Shown: positions 1 through 13,222 of the stretch, piece after piece | How positions within the stretch are numbered: the stretch's first letter is position 1 | How the letters are laid out: each line of letters begins with the position of its first letter | Origin: Setaria digitata | Lineage: Eukaryota; Nematoda; Chromadorea; Rhabditida; Setariidae | DNA length: 55,291 bases | Assembly: GCA_003640385.1 (NCBI GenBank) | Contig: RCAB01000422.1 | Location: 1 to 55,291, forward strand | Reading direction: 5' to 3' | Program-made: the position numbers and the translations under genes | The notes under the pieces: model-generated | Seen by the model: the letters and a program-made list of their open reading frames with translations, nothing else | Database searches by the model: none | Told to the model about the DNA's origin: nothing

Positions 1-609
1 ATGACGATTGATGGGATTTTAGGTATTTTTCAAATTAATTGGTCTTTTTTTTTAAATGTAAAGAATTACAACGTTTAAAAATGAATTGTTTTACTTTATG
101 AACAAACAGCCTCGTAATATGCCAGAAATTGAAACTTTATCTTGACATTTTATTTTTATTTTTTGATTTTTTGCTATCTTCCATCACTTGAAATTTCCCT
201 TCCTTAAAAAATTACGAAAGAATAAGTTTACGCCTTTCAAACTAAATATAATGATCTTGTGTGAGAAAAAAAAGATATCTGAAAAAGAAAATATTTTACA
301 TTCATTTTTGTGGATTCTTCGATGAAGCGCTATTTTTTATGGTGTTAACTTAGTGATAGGATTATTTTCTCCTGGATAAATTATGGCAACATCTTGGATG
401 TATCGGCATTTTCTTTTAGATAAGCAATATTTCGCGAAATATTTAAGCAATAAATTGAAATAATCGTTACGAAAGTCGAGTGGACTTTTTGCCATTAAAA
501 AAAAAAAAGTGTAAGAAAGAAATAAAGGCAAAAGAAATGACATTAAATTATTACCACTATTGTTCTAATTGTTACTAGCAGTAAGCAATAAAGATTTTAA
601 ATTTGATAT

Positions 610-760
610 TATAATAAAAATTAAAAAATAGAATAAGAAGATTGAAAATGTTTGCGATTTGAAAACACGATGAAAATAATTTATNATAATAAAAATTAAA
701 AAATGGAATAAGAAGATTGAAAATGTTTGCGATTTGAAAACGCGATGAAAATAATTTATT
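610..760. repeat. N-flanked 75-base duplication (probable assembly overlap)
   Basis: The bases before the N at 685 are repeated almost exactly after it (610-684 against 686-760). The differences are few, for example 'aacacg' against 'aacgcg' and 'aatag' against 'aatgg'. A single N between two copies of one sequence is what a scaffolder leaves when contig ends overlap but are not merged. The mismatches could be sequencing errors or allelic differences. Confidence 0.85.
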
Positions 761-1768
761 TCAGTACTGGCTGGTCGATAAAGTTTTAGAGCCCATTTGT
801 CACTTCTGATAACTCGATTTTTTGAGCTGATATCATTTGTTTCGTCATCAAATTACACTTTTTTTTTTTCAAATAAAATTTAATTAAAAACATTTTAAAG
901 GTATCTTTTACAGTGAGGGTATAATGCAAACTACCCACATATTTTCTGTTCGCTGTAAAATGCCAAAAAAGGCCTATAACTTCTTGAAAAGAATAACTGG
1001 AAGTTTTTCTTTTTTTTTAAAAGTGATAAAAACTACTGTTTTACAGTGACCAAAACTATTGAAAATGATTTTTATAATGAAAAAATTATGTTGGTAGAAA
1101 AAAAAAAACAATGCTTCTGTTGTTAAAAATAAGTTTATTGAACGAAATATAAGAAATGTATAACAAGTAGAATTCATGATAGAAATTTAATAAGAAATTA
1201 AAATAATGAAATTTACTGAAAAAGGTGATCACTTTCTAAATTGACCTGTAAGTCAAGTTGACGTGTGACTTGCAATATGTTATTAACAGTGAAGTATTGC
1301 TGATGAACTGGAAATTTAAAAATCAAAGATTGGAATGGAGAAATTATAAACTACGTCCTCTCTAAATGAACAGATGGAATCATAAACACTCAGAAATCCT
1401 ACTGGTTCAAAATTTTTTTCAACGTTCGAAATTATTTTTGAGCAGTATGCTGATTGGATATTACTGATTTCTTGAAGAAATCGATAATGTTATTTGATTC
1501 TGATGATTATCTCCCATATTATTCAACAATCAAGAAAGTAAATGAACGTAAATAAATTGATAGCAGAACACAGTCGGTTGAATTTTGTGCTAATAAGTTA
1601 AATAAATTTTTGAAAAAGTAATTCAACCATAAATTTCTAATCAATTTTTGGGTGAAGCTATTTGTGAACATGCGATTACTTAAGTACAAAACTCAAATGA
1701 AATGATGACAATGATTTACATAATTCATACCACCACCATGATACCTTCCACCTCCCACTGAAATATCT

Positions 1769-1829
1769 CCCACCAGATATAAAAGGGTGAGATTTTTTAC
1801 TCTTTTATACCTTCACTACTTACGGTGGG
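1769..1829. other. Imperfect hairpin
   Basis: TATAAAAG at 1778-1785 faces its reverse complement CTTTTATA at 1802-1809; further pairs inside the loop extend the stem if G-T wobbles are allowed. An outer CCCACC (1769-1774) faces GGTGGG (1824-1829). It is not inside a gene I can define. It may be chance in low-complexity DNA. Confidence 0.35.
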
Positions 1830-3924
1830 TTTTTTTTTTTTTTTTTGGATGGAGAATTTGAATTCAAAAAATAACGGTTTTGTGTATTATTAAATTACTG
1901 GAAAGGAAAAAAAGCCTCCAAAATTTCGAGACACCAATTCAATTTTTCTCATCGGGACTGTTCTAACCTTCCCTTTCTGACCTACTAATTATTCAAACGT
2001 CCAAAAAGGCATTTCATAAACCTTGAATCACCAATAATTAGGGCCAGAATAAAGTTGGACATAAAACAACCACAACTAAGAAAAAAATAACACTGCGATA
2101 AGAAAATTGTAAAATAGATACGAACAATGGACATCAATATTATTCATGAAACCCGAATCCATCCTACACCTGGATGCTTGTGCACATTATAAAAACCTCC
2201 ACATTAATCACTTGCAAAGAAAAAAAGAAAAAACTCAGCTTATTTTTGACTTTTATCAAATTTCACTGAATAACGCGAAAAGCCAAATTCATCTTTTGTC
2301 GCCTCAGAATCAACGTGGTGCTTCACAAAAAATTTTGCAAAGTTCGGAATAGACTATATTAATTACATCTCCTTCCTTAAGGATATCACTTTTTAAAGAA
2401 TTCATTCTTACAAGTAAACTGAATGGATGCTTCCGCTGAAAATGTGGCGAAAAGATGGAGCAAATCTAACTCATTTGTAATGAAATAAAATTTTACCAAT
2501 AAATAAGATTGTCATTGCATTCTTCACAAAAAAAAGGATGCATTTCTACACTCTACCCTTTCTCGAGCACAAACAAAACATTTGAAACCCATAAAATATT
2601 TTAATATTGGCAATAATAACAAAAAAGTCAGTAGGTGAGAATAGGAATAAGAACTACAAAAATAATAATAGAAAGCGAAAAGCCAGCCAAAGATACAACC
2701 ACGAATCAAAAAATAAATAGTCTTCCAAAATATTGATATAAGTCATCTAGAAGATTAGAAAAGTAAATAGTAAACCCCCGCAAATGAGCAGTCCAATTAA
2801 TCAAAAAAAAAAAAGAAAAAAAAAAAAAGGACAAGAAAAAAACAACATGAAAAGAACAAACCAAATAATAAAAGAGAGTCAATGCAAGCAATTATTGTAA
2901 GGCACATAGCCACATTGACCCCTCAAAACTGTTGAGGAAGTCACATGATCAGCATCGATATTAAACGGACTATTTTCTGCTGACATTAAACTAAATGAAA
3001 CTTACAGTTCAAAATCAACAAAATTTTCGGTGTCTGGCTCAAGTAACAATAATTAAAAATTATTTTACTTATCATTTGATAAGTAATAAACGAAAGCGCA
3101 ATCTCACCACAAAAGGAAACAGTACGTATAAAACTACGAAGTAACTAAATAATGATAAAAATTCCGCCGAAAGATGAAAGCACTGAAACAATTCCGATTC
3201 TACCAAAACGTTTATTAAAATGTATCTTAATGTGGACCATTAAATTTATGTATTATGTTACTGAGAAAAAAAGAAAAATGTAAGTCGACGCAGCAGCGCT
3301 GCAATTTCTTCGCACTTCGTGAGTAATCATAAAGCATGTAAGAATCGCTAATCAGAATCATATACAACATATATAGGCGCAGTTTTCACTCCAAACGGGA
3401 GCGGCGTGAAATTGCTGAGCTATTTAATAGCCTTATTCTAAGCAGTCATGTAAGATGTGCAAGTTCGAAATCAAATGAAACTCACTAAGCAGGAGAGATA
3501 AAATTTTAAAATCACTGCGACATTAGTGATAAACTGAGCATACCTGCGTAATAAAAGTTGATAAATAATAAAGGCACAACAAGGGAAAGATTATAATTAC
3601 CAGATCGTTTCATTTTTTCTTGAAGGAATAGAATCGATAAGAGTGGAGAGAAAAGGTAAAGAGCAAAAAAGCAGTACAGAACCTCAGATTACAACCATGA
3701 AAAGGAATATGAAAAACAATAAGCATATGACAATTTTGGACTAAAGTGCAAGCAGACTTTGAAAAAAACTATCAAATCAATTAAGGCTCTGAAAAGTAGA
3801 TAAGAGAATAAGATCTAAACTCTGGGAAATAAACGAAAATGGCATTGTAGACACAGATTATACTGTCACAGTAGTTACCGCGTTAGTAAAGTGGTGACAT
3901 CGTACCACTACTGTTAATATTATT

Positions 3925-3930
3925 TTTATT
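3925..3930 (-). terminator. Polyadenylation signal of vigilin
   Basis: TTTATT on the plus strand reads AATAAA on the minus strand, 37 bases beyond the vigilin stop codon. This suits a short nematode 3' UTR. No cleavage site can be placed from sequence alone. Confidence 0.6.
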
Positions 3931-3966
3931 AGTAAGGATTCATTCGTTTTATCCTAGTTATAATGC

Positions 3967-6900
3967 TTAAAAACGACGCGTTCCGCTCCAAGCACCAGCA
4001 GCCCCAGCTGCTGATTGTGTAGTACCCATGGTTGGAAATTGCTCCTCAGACTGCATATCTAGTTGCCAAGGTGCCCCCTTAATTTCCACCTCAACACGAG
4101 GTGGTGGTGGTGGTTGTTCTACAGCACGTGGAGACAAGTATTGACGACGTTCCATACGTTCCTGAAATTGAATGTTACTGCATCTTATATATAAATTATG
4201 TATATATAATTTAAATTTTACTGACACTTTACGTATCATCACTATGAAGTTAGAAAAATGGTTTTTATTCCTATGAAACAAACGCAGATGAAGAATGAAA
4301 TAAACTACATTTTAAGTTATAATGGATGTGAAAGCAAGTAAAATTTTAAATTACGGAAGAAATCAAAGCCAGGAAATGAAGTTTCGTGATTTCCGAGGTT
4401 ATCTGTGTTTAATTTCATTAACTACTCCATGTCAAAAGAAAAATCATCTATTAATTTCACATACAATTGCAAATTAAAAACCTGTAAGAACTCTTCCTCC
4501 TCTCGGCGCAGTTGCTCAATGCAGTCATAAACGGCATCTTCATCTTTGCCAGCAATCACAACTAGATTCGGATCTGGATCGGTACTCCTTGGCAAACGAA
4601 CTTCCACTTTAAACTCATCCATTACCTAAACCGTTTTCAACTATAGCATTTTCTTTATGGGAAAACGACAAACAGAAATTATTTGATTCTTCGCAGCAAA
4701 TCGGCTTGTTTAAAAATTGCTACTCTGGGGAATAACTTAATGCTTGATGAAATCATACTTTATCCACAGCTGCCAGCAGTTCGTGACAACAAGCTTACTA
4801 TACCAAAATATTACAAGACTGACATTTATGACCAAAATTTCATGCCTTACAGAGATGAAATTTCGAATTTCTGAACACCACACATCATCTTATTCTTAGT
4901 TTAAGACCTACCTTTTTCAGATTACGACCTTTTTGACCTATCAAACGTGGATGAAAGGTAGCATCCAGAAAGATTTCTTGAGTGAAGAGAGATTGCGCCT
5001 CACCAATCATGGCTTCCATCTCTTCCTTACATGCTTTGCAATTTGCCTCGTAGCCTGCAAATAACACTCGGAATCATCTAACTAATGGAGTTTTTTAAGC
5101 TGTAAACTTGAAGGACCAAAAGTATAGAAATATTTTCACTTGCAACATGATTTTCCTACAAGACGAAAAATGATAGGCACAAAAATACCAGTAAGCGTAA
5201 TTGTATCTGGAGGGTCGTTGTTTGATCGAGGGAAAGCAATCAGTACATCATGTTTAGCACGCAATTCGTTTACAACTTTCCCACGTGGACCAATCAGTCG
5301 AACGTGGTATTCTGATGGGATGTCAAAGCTAAGCTTGAAGGAGCGTAGGCGCTAAAATTTAGAAATTTAACTTTGTGCATCCGCAAATATGCGACTGCTT
5401 GAGAACTGATAACCAGATCAAATTAAAAATTTCATCTGCTGTCTTTCATTTAAAATATTTTCGTGGATCTCAATTGCCATAAACGACACAAATGATGGCC
5501 TTCGTTACTTACGAAAATACTAATTTTAGCTAATCAGTTTCCATTTTCTGATGACAAATTCTTTCCCACAAATCATTTGTAATTAGAACAACAGAAAAAC
5601 AGAATAAAAGTTAAAAATACTCGAATTTCTGCAGCTTCTTCGAATTCAGCAACACGCTTTAAAATGTCACCAACGGCGGACTCAACATTCTCGGATGTCC
5701 CAGTTATCATTATTTCATCTAAGTGTGTATCTTCGGGAGGTATGGAAATATTGACATCATGCGTTTGCATCAAAGAACGTATTGTTTCACCATTTCTACC
5801 GATCAGGAAACGATGATGTTCAAATGCAACACTAACCTAAACGTCGCTGCAGTTTTAAAAAAGAAACAGCATTATTAAATAAAATTAATCCAGAAATATT
5901 CATGATAATTCTCCTAACTACCAATTACTGACTGTTTTGGGAGACTACTAATTAGCAGTAGTTTTGAAACCTGAAAAAAAAAAACAGTGGTTCAATGATC
6001 CAAAAAAATTGTACTTAATGAAACCAACCGTCCTAGTAACAGGTACTAAAGATTTCAGTGCTTCAGCTGCTTCTTTACAGCGTACGTCTCGTCCACTAAT
6101 AGTGATAGTATCAAGAAGTGATAGTTCACTGTCTGTATTCTTTTCATTTCCGTTCTGAACGCTTTCTGCAAAAAAAAAAAAAAAAAAAAAAAACTGAAGA
6201 GATAAAATAAATGCAGAAATAAAGGAATAAAAATGAAGTACTGCACCGATTACGAGAATAAAAAAGATGGTTAATAAGGTCTAAGACTAAAGACGATCCA
6301 AGCTTTCCCACAAAGTATTAAAATGGATTTGTGTACATGACTAAAGCAATAAAAAAGCATTCCTTACTAGTAGGGAAGTCCTACGAAACAATGCGCATAC
6401 AAAAGAAAACGACGAAAATTAATGCGAATTATTACGAAATGAAGTGCTTTTCAAGAAAGTTCGTAAAGTTACCTCGCAATCTTCGGTCAGGAAACTTGAT
6501 CTGCACATTATATTTCGATTGAAGCTCCTGGACTTTTTGGCCGCGGTTTGAAAGCAGGGCTCGGTGATGTTCTCCAGGTATTTCGATCTTCAAGGTTATC
6601 TGGGACTCCTGCAAGAAAAAAGATTTTTCAGTATATGGGGTTCAAAGCTTATCAACAGCCAGCACAAGAGGATAAGCATAGCACGAGCAAGGAAAAGGAT
6701 AAAGCAAAACACAGAAGCTCCTTAACATGATCAGCAATACGAAACTAAACAAAACTTAGTTTTAATAGCGTTTTTTAACATGACTTTATACTTAATCGTA
6801 CATTAAACTAACCAAATCTTCCACAATTTCTTCGATTCGGGCTTTCGCACATTCCACACACTGCTTACTTCCTTTCAATGTTACCTTGCTATCATTGCTA

Positions 6901-9900
6901 CCAGCACGAGGAAATGAGATAATCACTCCACCATTCTGTTCCTGGATCTCACGCAGTACAGCAGCACCACGAATGACGAAGTGCCGATGATATTTTGGAT
7001 CAACGTCCATTTTCGCTTCAATATTTTCATTCTGAAAAATTTTTTTTAATCAAGCTTTGTAACAAAAATTATTTTCAGTGTAAGAATTTATTTGCAATGT
7101 TCTTGACTTCAAATTAGTTCCTTAATACGACAGCAGATGTAAAGACAAAGGATAAATATACAACATCAAGAATTATAGCTATCGCGCATTTGCTGGATGA
7201 AATTTGAAAGTTTGAACCGCCCACAGCTAAACCATCCCTTAGACTTAAAAAGAGCACTAAAATGATTTCAATTGTTATTCCATTCAGTGTTAACATGCAT
7301 CAGCCGCATGATCTTACATACTGTGTTTACCACTTGTAAAAAAAAAATTCAGAATTACTATGCCTTTTTTTTCACCCGACATCGGGAATAGATAACAAGA
7401 ACAAATGCGAGCAAAAAAAGTTACAAGTCATGGAAACTTTTACCAGTTCGGTTATCATAGCCTCAAGTTGCTTTTTCACTTCCGTCACATCCTCTTTTTT
7501 GCCAACAAGATGAATGATATCTTTATCGGCGTCAGTGTCGCGCGGAAATAATATACGGACATCAGAATAGATTTCTCGAATCTAAATACGCCACCTTCAT
7601 TAACAATCACAGTTCTTACTAATTTTCATACCATTTAAGATATGCTAACTTATATCGCCGGTTCTGCCATGGAATTTTTTGAGGATCTTAAAAGAATGCT
7701 GAAGTCACGAGCCTCCATGTGTCTAAAATTATAAATATAGTGTATCGTCAAAAATTGATATTTAAAAAAAAAAAAAAAAAACCTAATATATAACATTGAA
7801 GCGTTCAAGTGAACACAAAATTAGCTGCAAAAGCAGTATAGTTCATGCATTAAGGTAGTTCCTGCGGATGCATAAATCATGAAAATTACCGCACTCAACC
7901 AGTTCTTATAAATTTTGTTTGAAAAGAAACCTTTTTGATTCGAGAACCCCCTCTTCCAATGATAAATCTGTGGAATTCGGGTTTCGCTGAAACAAAATCT
8001 TCGAAGCTTGAAAGTTCTCGATCTTTTGCTAAAGCCATCAGCATTTTTTCGGCTCGAGCAACGTCATCCTTAGGACCGCGGATGCTGACCTACAGAAAGA
8101 AATTTAGCGGAAAAGTTCACACAGCCACACTGCCAAGTAATTCAAGAACGACAGTTCTTTGCTACCAAATGAAGCGGTTTTGAATACAACCCATAGGAGT
8201 ACTCAAACGGCGTCGAACTATTAGAAACACAGTGTCCGTCTACCATTCAAGAAAATAATCGTAATCTCTTCCTTCTCCGCCCTTCTTAATTTTTCAACGA
8301 AATTTGGTGATCAGCCAAAAGAAGAAATATAAACTGCAATAGGCAACACAAGTACATGAGTACCTTATCAGAAGTAGTCTTTTCAGGTGGAAATTTGATA
8401 TGGACACCACCACATTCATCTTGTATGTCAAGTATAAGTCGACGACCTCCGCCAAGAAGGCGAGAATGAATTTTTTGAGGAATGATTACTTCTACTGTCG
8501 TAATACTAGCCTGAAACAGCACTAGTGTGAAGAAAAAATTTTACTACGACTTATAAACCTAGAAATTTCCTCTGTTGTCCAAAAATCATGATGAATAGAA
8601 GTAACCGGAAATCAATGCCAAAGCAATATCATAAGTTTTAAAATCACAAGAGGCAAAAGAAAAATTTCTCATCTCTTCAGCATCTCCCCTATTAAAAAAA
8701 AAATTAGTTTACTGCGTTCATAAAAGAAGATATAAATATATGCTATTTAGTAAAAGTCTAAATGACACAAATTTTATTTACCATACCAATTCATTTTGAA
8801 TTTTAGTCAGCTGTTCAACAGCTTTTTCTACGTTTGCTTTTTTCCCTGTGACTGTAATTTTATCTTCGCCACTTTCCCCTCCGGGCAAATCGATTCGAGT
8901 TTGTGTCTCCTCTCGGATTTTTCTGATGTTAGCACCACCTTTGCCGACGATATGTTTATGAAATTCTTTGAAAATAGGAACAGTCATCTGGAAGTTACTT
9001 TCCAGCTGAAAAATTATAACTTTAATTTTCATCTCAATAACTGAAATATCATATAATAAAGCATTTAAAACAAAATTATAAAGAAAAAATTTTATAACAG
9101 TGAATGAAACTGAATGCCATGAAATAAATAGAACTGGAAAAAGCAGATGCTTACCAACTCCTTATTCATTGCTGTCAGCTGCTTGTAAACCTTGTCAACT
9201 TCAATTCTGTCACCTCTCAGGTTGACAATGTCCGATTTTTTTCCAGGATCTGGAAACGTAAAAATAACAGAAGGAAACTGTTCACGAAGCCTCTGCACAG
9301 CCTCGCCTTTGGCACCAATTAATTGTTTATGAAACCGCTGCTCAATAAGTATATCGCGAGTTTTTTCGTTCTCCTGAAATAAAAGAATGTGTTGTACCCA
9401 GGCTTGTAGTTGCTAAAAACTGTCTCCTTATTCCACAATTCCAAAAACTAAGTGATAAGGAAAATTATGAAATAAAAACTCTATGAATGCTGCAAATAAA
9501 GTTTTCTTGTTGGTTGCAATTGAGGGACTTCAGGAAACTCACACTAACGACCCCTTTAACCAAAATCAATCACAACAGATAAAATTTTGTAACACTAGGA
9601 AAAGATAGCGCAACGTGAATGTCAAGAACTTAAAACTATAAAACTGGTAAATGCAAACTGGCAGTTCGACACATAAAATATACAAAATGAAATCAAACAT
9701 ACGATTCTCTTGACGATTTCGGTTATCTCTTCTATGGCCTTTTTAACGCCTTCCTTATTACCTTCAACTTTGATTTCATCCGAATTTGTTTGTTCATTCG
9801 GAATACTTATCTGGACTCCAGTATCTTCCTTGATTTTGGAAACTGAAAAAAAATGCTTATAAACAACTTTCAGTAACTGAACAAGCAACCGTTGTTTGAT

Positions 9901-12856
9901 ATCTTCTCCCGTCATACATTCTCTTATTTCTCATATCGAACAAAACCTTTTTTTTTTTCAGGAAAAAGCCAAGAAACTAACAACGCAATATATGTAATAA
10001 CATAGTTAACAATGAGGCCCCTAAGAAAATGGCAAGAAGCATCTTGGTATTCCAAAATTTTTAAAGAAAAAACAACCAAAACAACCAGTAGGAAACCACA
10101 AAAAAAATACAAACTTAGAGCTCCTCCTCTGCCGATAACATGCCGATGGAGTGAGGGGTTAACTTTAATAGTTTGTGACGACATTTCTTCTGTAAGACGT
10201 TTAATTTCACACAGTAACGACCTGTGCGCTTTTTTTACTTCTTCTGGTGGTCCTTCTAAATAGATCAGACCATCCTGTTCAAATCCAACTTGAACCTTGT
10301 CCTTGTTTGGTACCAAATTCTGAAAGTTAAAAAAAGATAAAGGTTCAAATTTTTCAAGAACCGCTAAAACAAATTTTTCAAATTAAAATGCGGTCATTAT
10401 TTCAGAGTCATGAAAACTATTGTTAATTTGAAGATAATTAAGATGAAAAGGTAAGGAAAATTAAATCTCAATAGATCCTTTATTTTTTAGAGAAAGCAAA
10501 ACATTTCTATTAAAGATTAACAAAATTACTCAGCATAATTAGAGGAAGTATAAACACATCAAATAGTGGTACCTCCAGAGTGGCACCTTTTGGACCAATA
10601 AGGAACTTGTGCATCCACGGTTCGCAGGTGATTTCTGCTGTAATTACACTACTTGCTTTCGCATAAACCATTGCCAGTGCTTCACCTAGTTTACATGGGT
10701 CACCACGCAGAGTTATGGTGTCGGAATCTTCTTCTTCTGGAGGTACTTCGACACTTACACCAGTCGCCTTCAGTATTTCGGCCAATCCACGTCTCTGAGG
10801 TCCAACAACATAACGGTGCTGCGCACGCGCTACCTAAATTTCCACAAAGCAATTTGCGTAATAAATATTGAAGCATATACAGGATTGATTTTTAGTGCGT
10901 TATAATTACTTATATAAGTGTATATTATATANNNNNNNNNTTAGGAATAAGAGTACTGAAAGCCGCCTGAACAATTTAAGATTGGAATTTCACAACTCCC
11001 TTTCCTGAAGTGATACTTTTCTAGTAATGTAAGATTGTGAGTTTGACAAGTAGAAAAAACGATAAGGAAAACACTGCTTTAAAAGTAGCAACCTGACATG
11101 TTACTGGTTTCGCTATCACTTTCATATTCTCGTAAATCTGCCGAACTGCTGAAGCAGCATGATGTACACCCTCCTTTTCACCAGTAATGACAATCACTTC
11201 ACTAGCTGCAGTTGGTGGTGGAATGTTAATTTTGGCACCTGTTTGGGAGGCCAGTGTATCGATCGTTTCATTGAATGGTCCGCGGATGAACGGATAATAG
11301 ATGCGCGGTATCATCAAATGTTCTTGAGCTAATTTGGACTAAAATTAATTTTTAAAATGCTGATACATCCTTACGGACGTGACATACTCATAAACAAAGA
11401 GAACTAATAAGACTTCTATCTGTATAGCCAATGACTTTTTCCGAGTAGCATTGAAGCAATAATTAGAACAAGTAGAAGAGCAGCATTAGTAATAAAATAG
11501 CAGTTCTGTACTTTAATGCTACAGCAGTAACAAATAAAGTGGTAGTAATGATGGTTAGGATGATAATGGCAATAACAATGATGACACCAAATCTGTACTA
11601 AATTATACCTGTTTGTCGCTAACCAGCTGAATCTCATGTACTGCTTTCTCGATACCATCACGTGGACCAACTATTTTAATGATATCACTAGGTGAATCAC
11701 GACCTGGTACCATTATTCGGCAATCTGTGTCTTGCTCAAGCTGTCGGAGTTTGATACCTTCTCTCCCTGAAGAAAGTAAAAATTCTAGATTAAGAAATGC
11801 GCTAGTTTTTTCCGAACAGTAAATATCTGTATTCAGACTGGGTGGAATGCATGATCGAATGAATCATGATATACCCGAAACTTAAGGATGAAAGGCTATA
11901 AAAAGCATTTTACAGCGAACAAATCCTGCTAAATTCACCAAGATTGTCAGAAACATACCAATCAAAACACGATGATGTTCCTTTGGTATTGCAATTTCAC
12001 GAGCTGCCTGGGTTTTCAACTTGCGAGCAACATGTGAACGTGCCTCCTCAACTCGTTGGCGCTTCCCAGTTATGAGGAGTGTTAATGAATGATCTTTAGC
12101 TTCACAAATCTCAATCTGTGTACCAGTTGCAAGAGCTATTTCATTGCATTTTTGCTGCTCTTCATTTGTATTTCCGAAATTTTTACTACCAGTTCTTGAA
12201 GCGCGCTCATCTCCAGAGAGATGGTACACCTTCAATGAATGAATTACCAAACATGAAATGACCATTATGGTTCACTACGAAAACTAAATTTAGTTAAACA
12301 ATAATTACTTGGGTAGTTCTCTCAGAACGAACTGCAGGAGGTTTATTCCATATGCCACCTAGCAGCTGTGATGCGCACGCATTCGGTTTGTCTGGTAGTT
12401 CTGGAAAATCTGTACTATAATCAAGAACATTGATCCCCGTCTCGGGATGATTTATTCCACTCCCCCCTGCACCTCCACCATTCTGCATCGTTGTATGATG
12501 GCGTTCAGCACCTGGCGCCAGATTCAGTGATCCTAAATATTAAAATTCGGAAAGAATGAAATATGACTAGGACACCAGCTAATAATGAGTGACAAGAGTG
12601 ATATAAGCAATGTCAAAGTTTTAAGAAATCAAACATTTGAGTAGGAATCTGAATAGTTTTGAATTTTAAAATAAATTTGAAAGTGCAAAAGAGAGAAACT
12701 GATTTCACCAAAATATAGACCATGACCTCTTTACAAAAGTTTAACAAAATATCAGTTCTCAAAGTCATTCAACATTCGTGATAAGTACAGACCTTCATTT
12801 GCTGCATCAAGTGATTCAGTGGATTTCTCTTGTTCATAATTTACAACCTTTTCCAT
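3967..12856 (-). CDS. vgln-1: Vigilin, multi-KH-domain RNA-binding protein (21 exons)
   Basis: Orthologue of animal vigilin (HDLBP; C. elegans vgln-1), a cytoplasmic protein with tandem KH domains that binds mRNA, tRNA and ribosomes, often at the ER. Exons, phase-consistent throughout: 12856-12793, 12532-12309, 12229-11959, 11766-11609, 11338-11093, 10833-10573, 10319-10115, 9842-9703, 9373-9155, 9005-8787, 8510-8364, 8089-7931, 7581-7444, 7031-6813, 6608-6473, 6165-6029, 5836-5621, 5351-5189, 5054-4912, 4625-4482, 4161-3967. They give 1267 residues, about the length of human vigilin. GxxG loops: GREG 187, GPFN 259, GPKG 401, GRGG 471, GAKG 543, GKGG 617, GRGG 763, GRNG 994, GPRG 1074, GQKG 1147. 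Degenerate loops: GPQR 332, GGGR 689, RGAA 838, SNRG 910, plus an N-terminal KH near 100-165 without a clear loop. The C-terminus has a proline run and ends Thr-Arg-Arg-Phe. The start is the first ATG in frame with the second exon. A nine-N gap (10932-10940) lies in an intron and costs no coding sequence. Confidence 0.96.
10932..10940. other. Nine-base run of N in a vigilin intron
   Basis: An assembly gap between the exons ending at 11093 and starting at 10833. Its flanks are not duplicated, unlike the single-N joins elsewhere, and both adjacent exons are intact. Confidence 0.95.
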
Positions 12857-12863
12857 TTTTCAT
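12834..12863 (-). promoter_or_regulatory. Overlapping upstream ORF of vigilin
   Basis: An ATG at 12863, seven bases before the vigilin start at 12856, opens a nine-codon frame in another register that ends in TGA at 12836-12834, inside the vigilin coding region. The true start has a purine-rich context (AAAATGG). If the upstream ATG is in the mature mRNA, vigilin must be reached by leaky scanning. Confidence 0.45.
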
Positions 12864-12876
12864 GCAAATATTATTC

Positions 12877-12880
12877 GCTG
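12877..12880 (-). promoter_or_regulatory. Candidate 3' splice site (cis or trans) for the vigilin leader
   Basis: On the minus strand 'gatacag' ends at 12878, so the exon would begin at 12877 and leave a 21-base leader before the start codon. Leaders this short are usual in nematode genes that receive a spliced leader. The polypyrimidine tract is weak, so this is only a candidate. About 12890-13020 is locally G+C-richer and may hold outron or promoter sequence. Confidence 0.35.
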
Positions 12881-13150
12881 TATCTTTCTGGCTCGTTATT
12901 CAAACTGATTGGCTCGCTTGTTCCGCTGGGCTAGTTCGGGCTTCGTTCTACAGTACTGCAATGCGGCATAAATCGATTTCTGAGCCCGTCACTGATTATT
13001 CATTTGGAGGGATTTTTAATTAAGTTTTAACCTTTACTGATGACCTTTCCATGACTGCTTGGATGTCGAAAAAATAAACATTGAAAAAAATAAACAAAAT
13101 GAATACTCTTTTTATATGCTCAGTGACGACACTTTAGGCTTAGAATTCGT

Positions 13151-13165
13151 AAAAATATCTGAGCC

Positions 13166-13207
<42 letters not shown>

Positions 13208-13222
13208 GGCTCAGATATTTTT
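13151..13222. repeat. Perfect 15-base inverted repeat around a (TA)n microsatellite
   Basis: AAAAATATCTGAGCC at 13151-13165 is the exact reverse complement of 13208-13222. The 42 bases between are almost pure TA repeat, itself self-complementary. The whole element could extrude as a cruciform or fold as a long RNA hairpin. It lies about 300 bases upstream of the vigilin start. Confidence 0.85.

Larger units (their letters stand above)
1..3924. other. Non-coding AT-rich spacer downstream of vigilin
   Basis: I see no credible gene here. Open frames are short, rich in Phe/Ile/Lys/Asn, and lack splice sites in matching phase. The stretch holds an N-flanked duplication (610-760), a small hairpin (1769-1829) and homopolymer runs. 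About 3280-3420 is slightly richer in G+C but has no frame I can support. The right edge is the 3' flank of the minus-strand vigilin gene. Confidence 0.6.

Noticed and set aside
5140..5355. 71-codon plus-strand frame within vigilin
   Set aside because: Antisense shadow of a vigilin exon (5351-5189).
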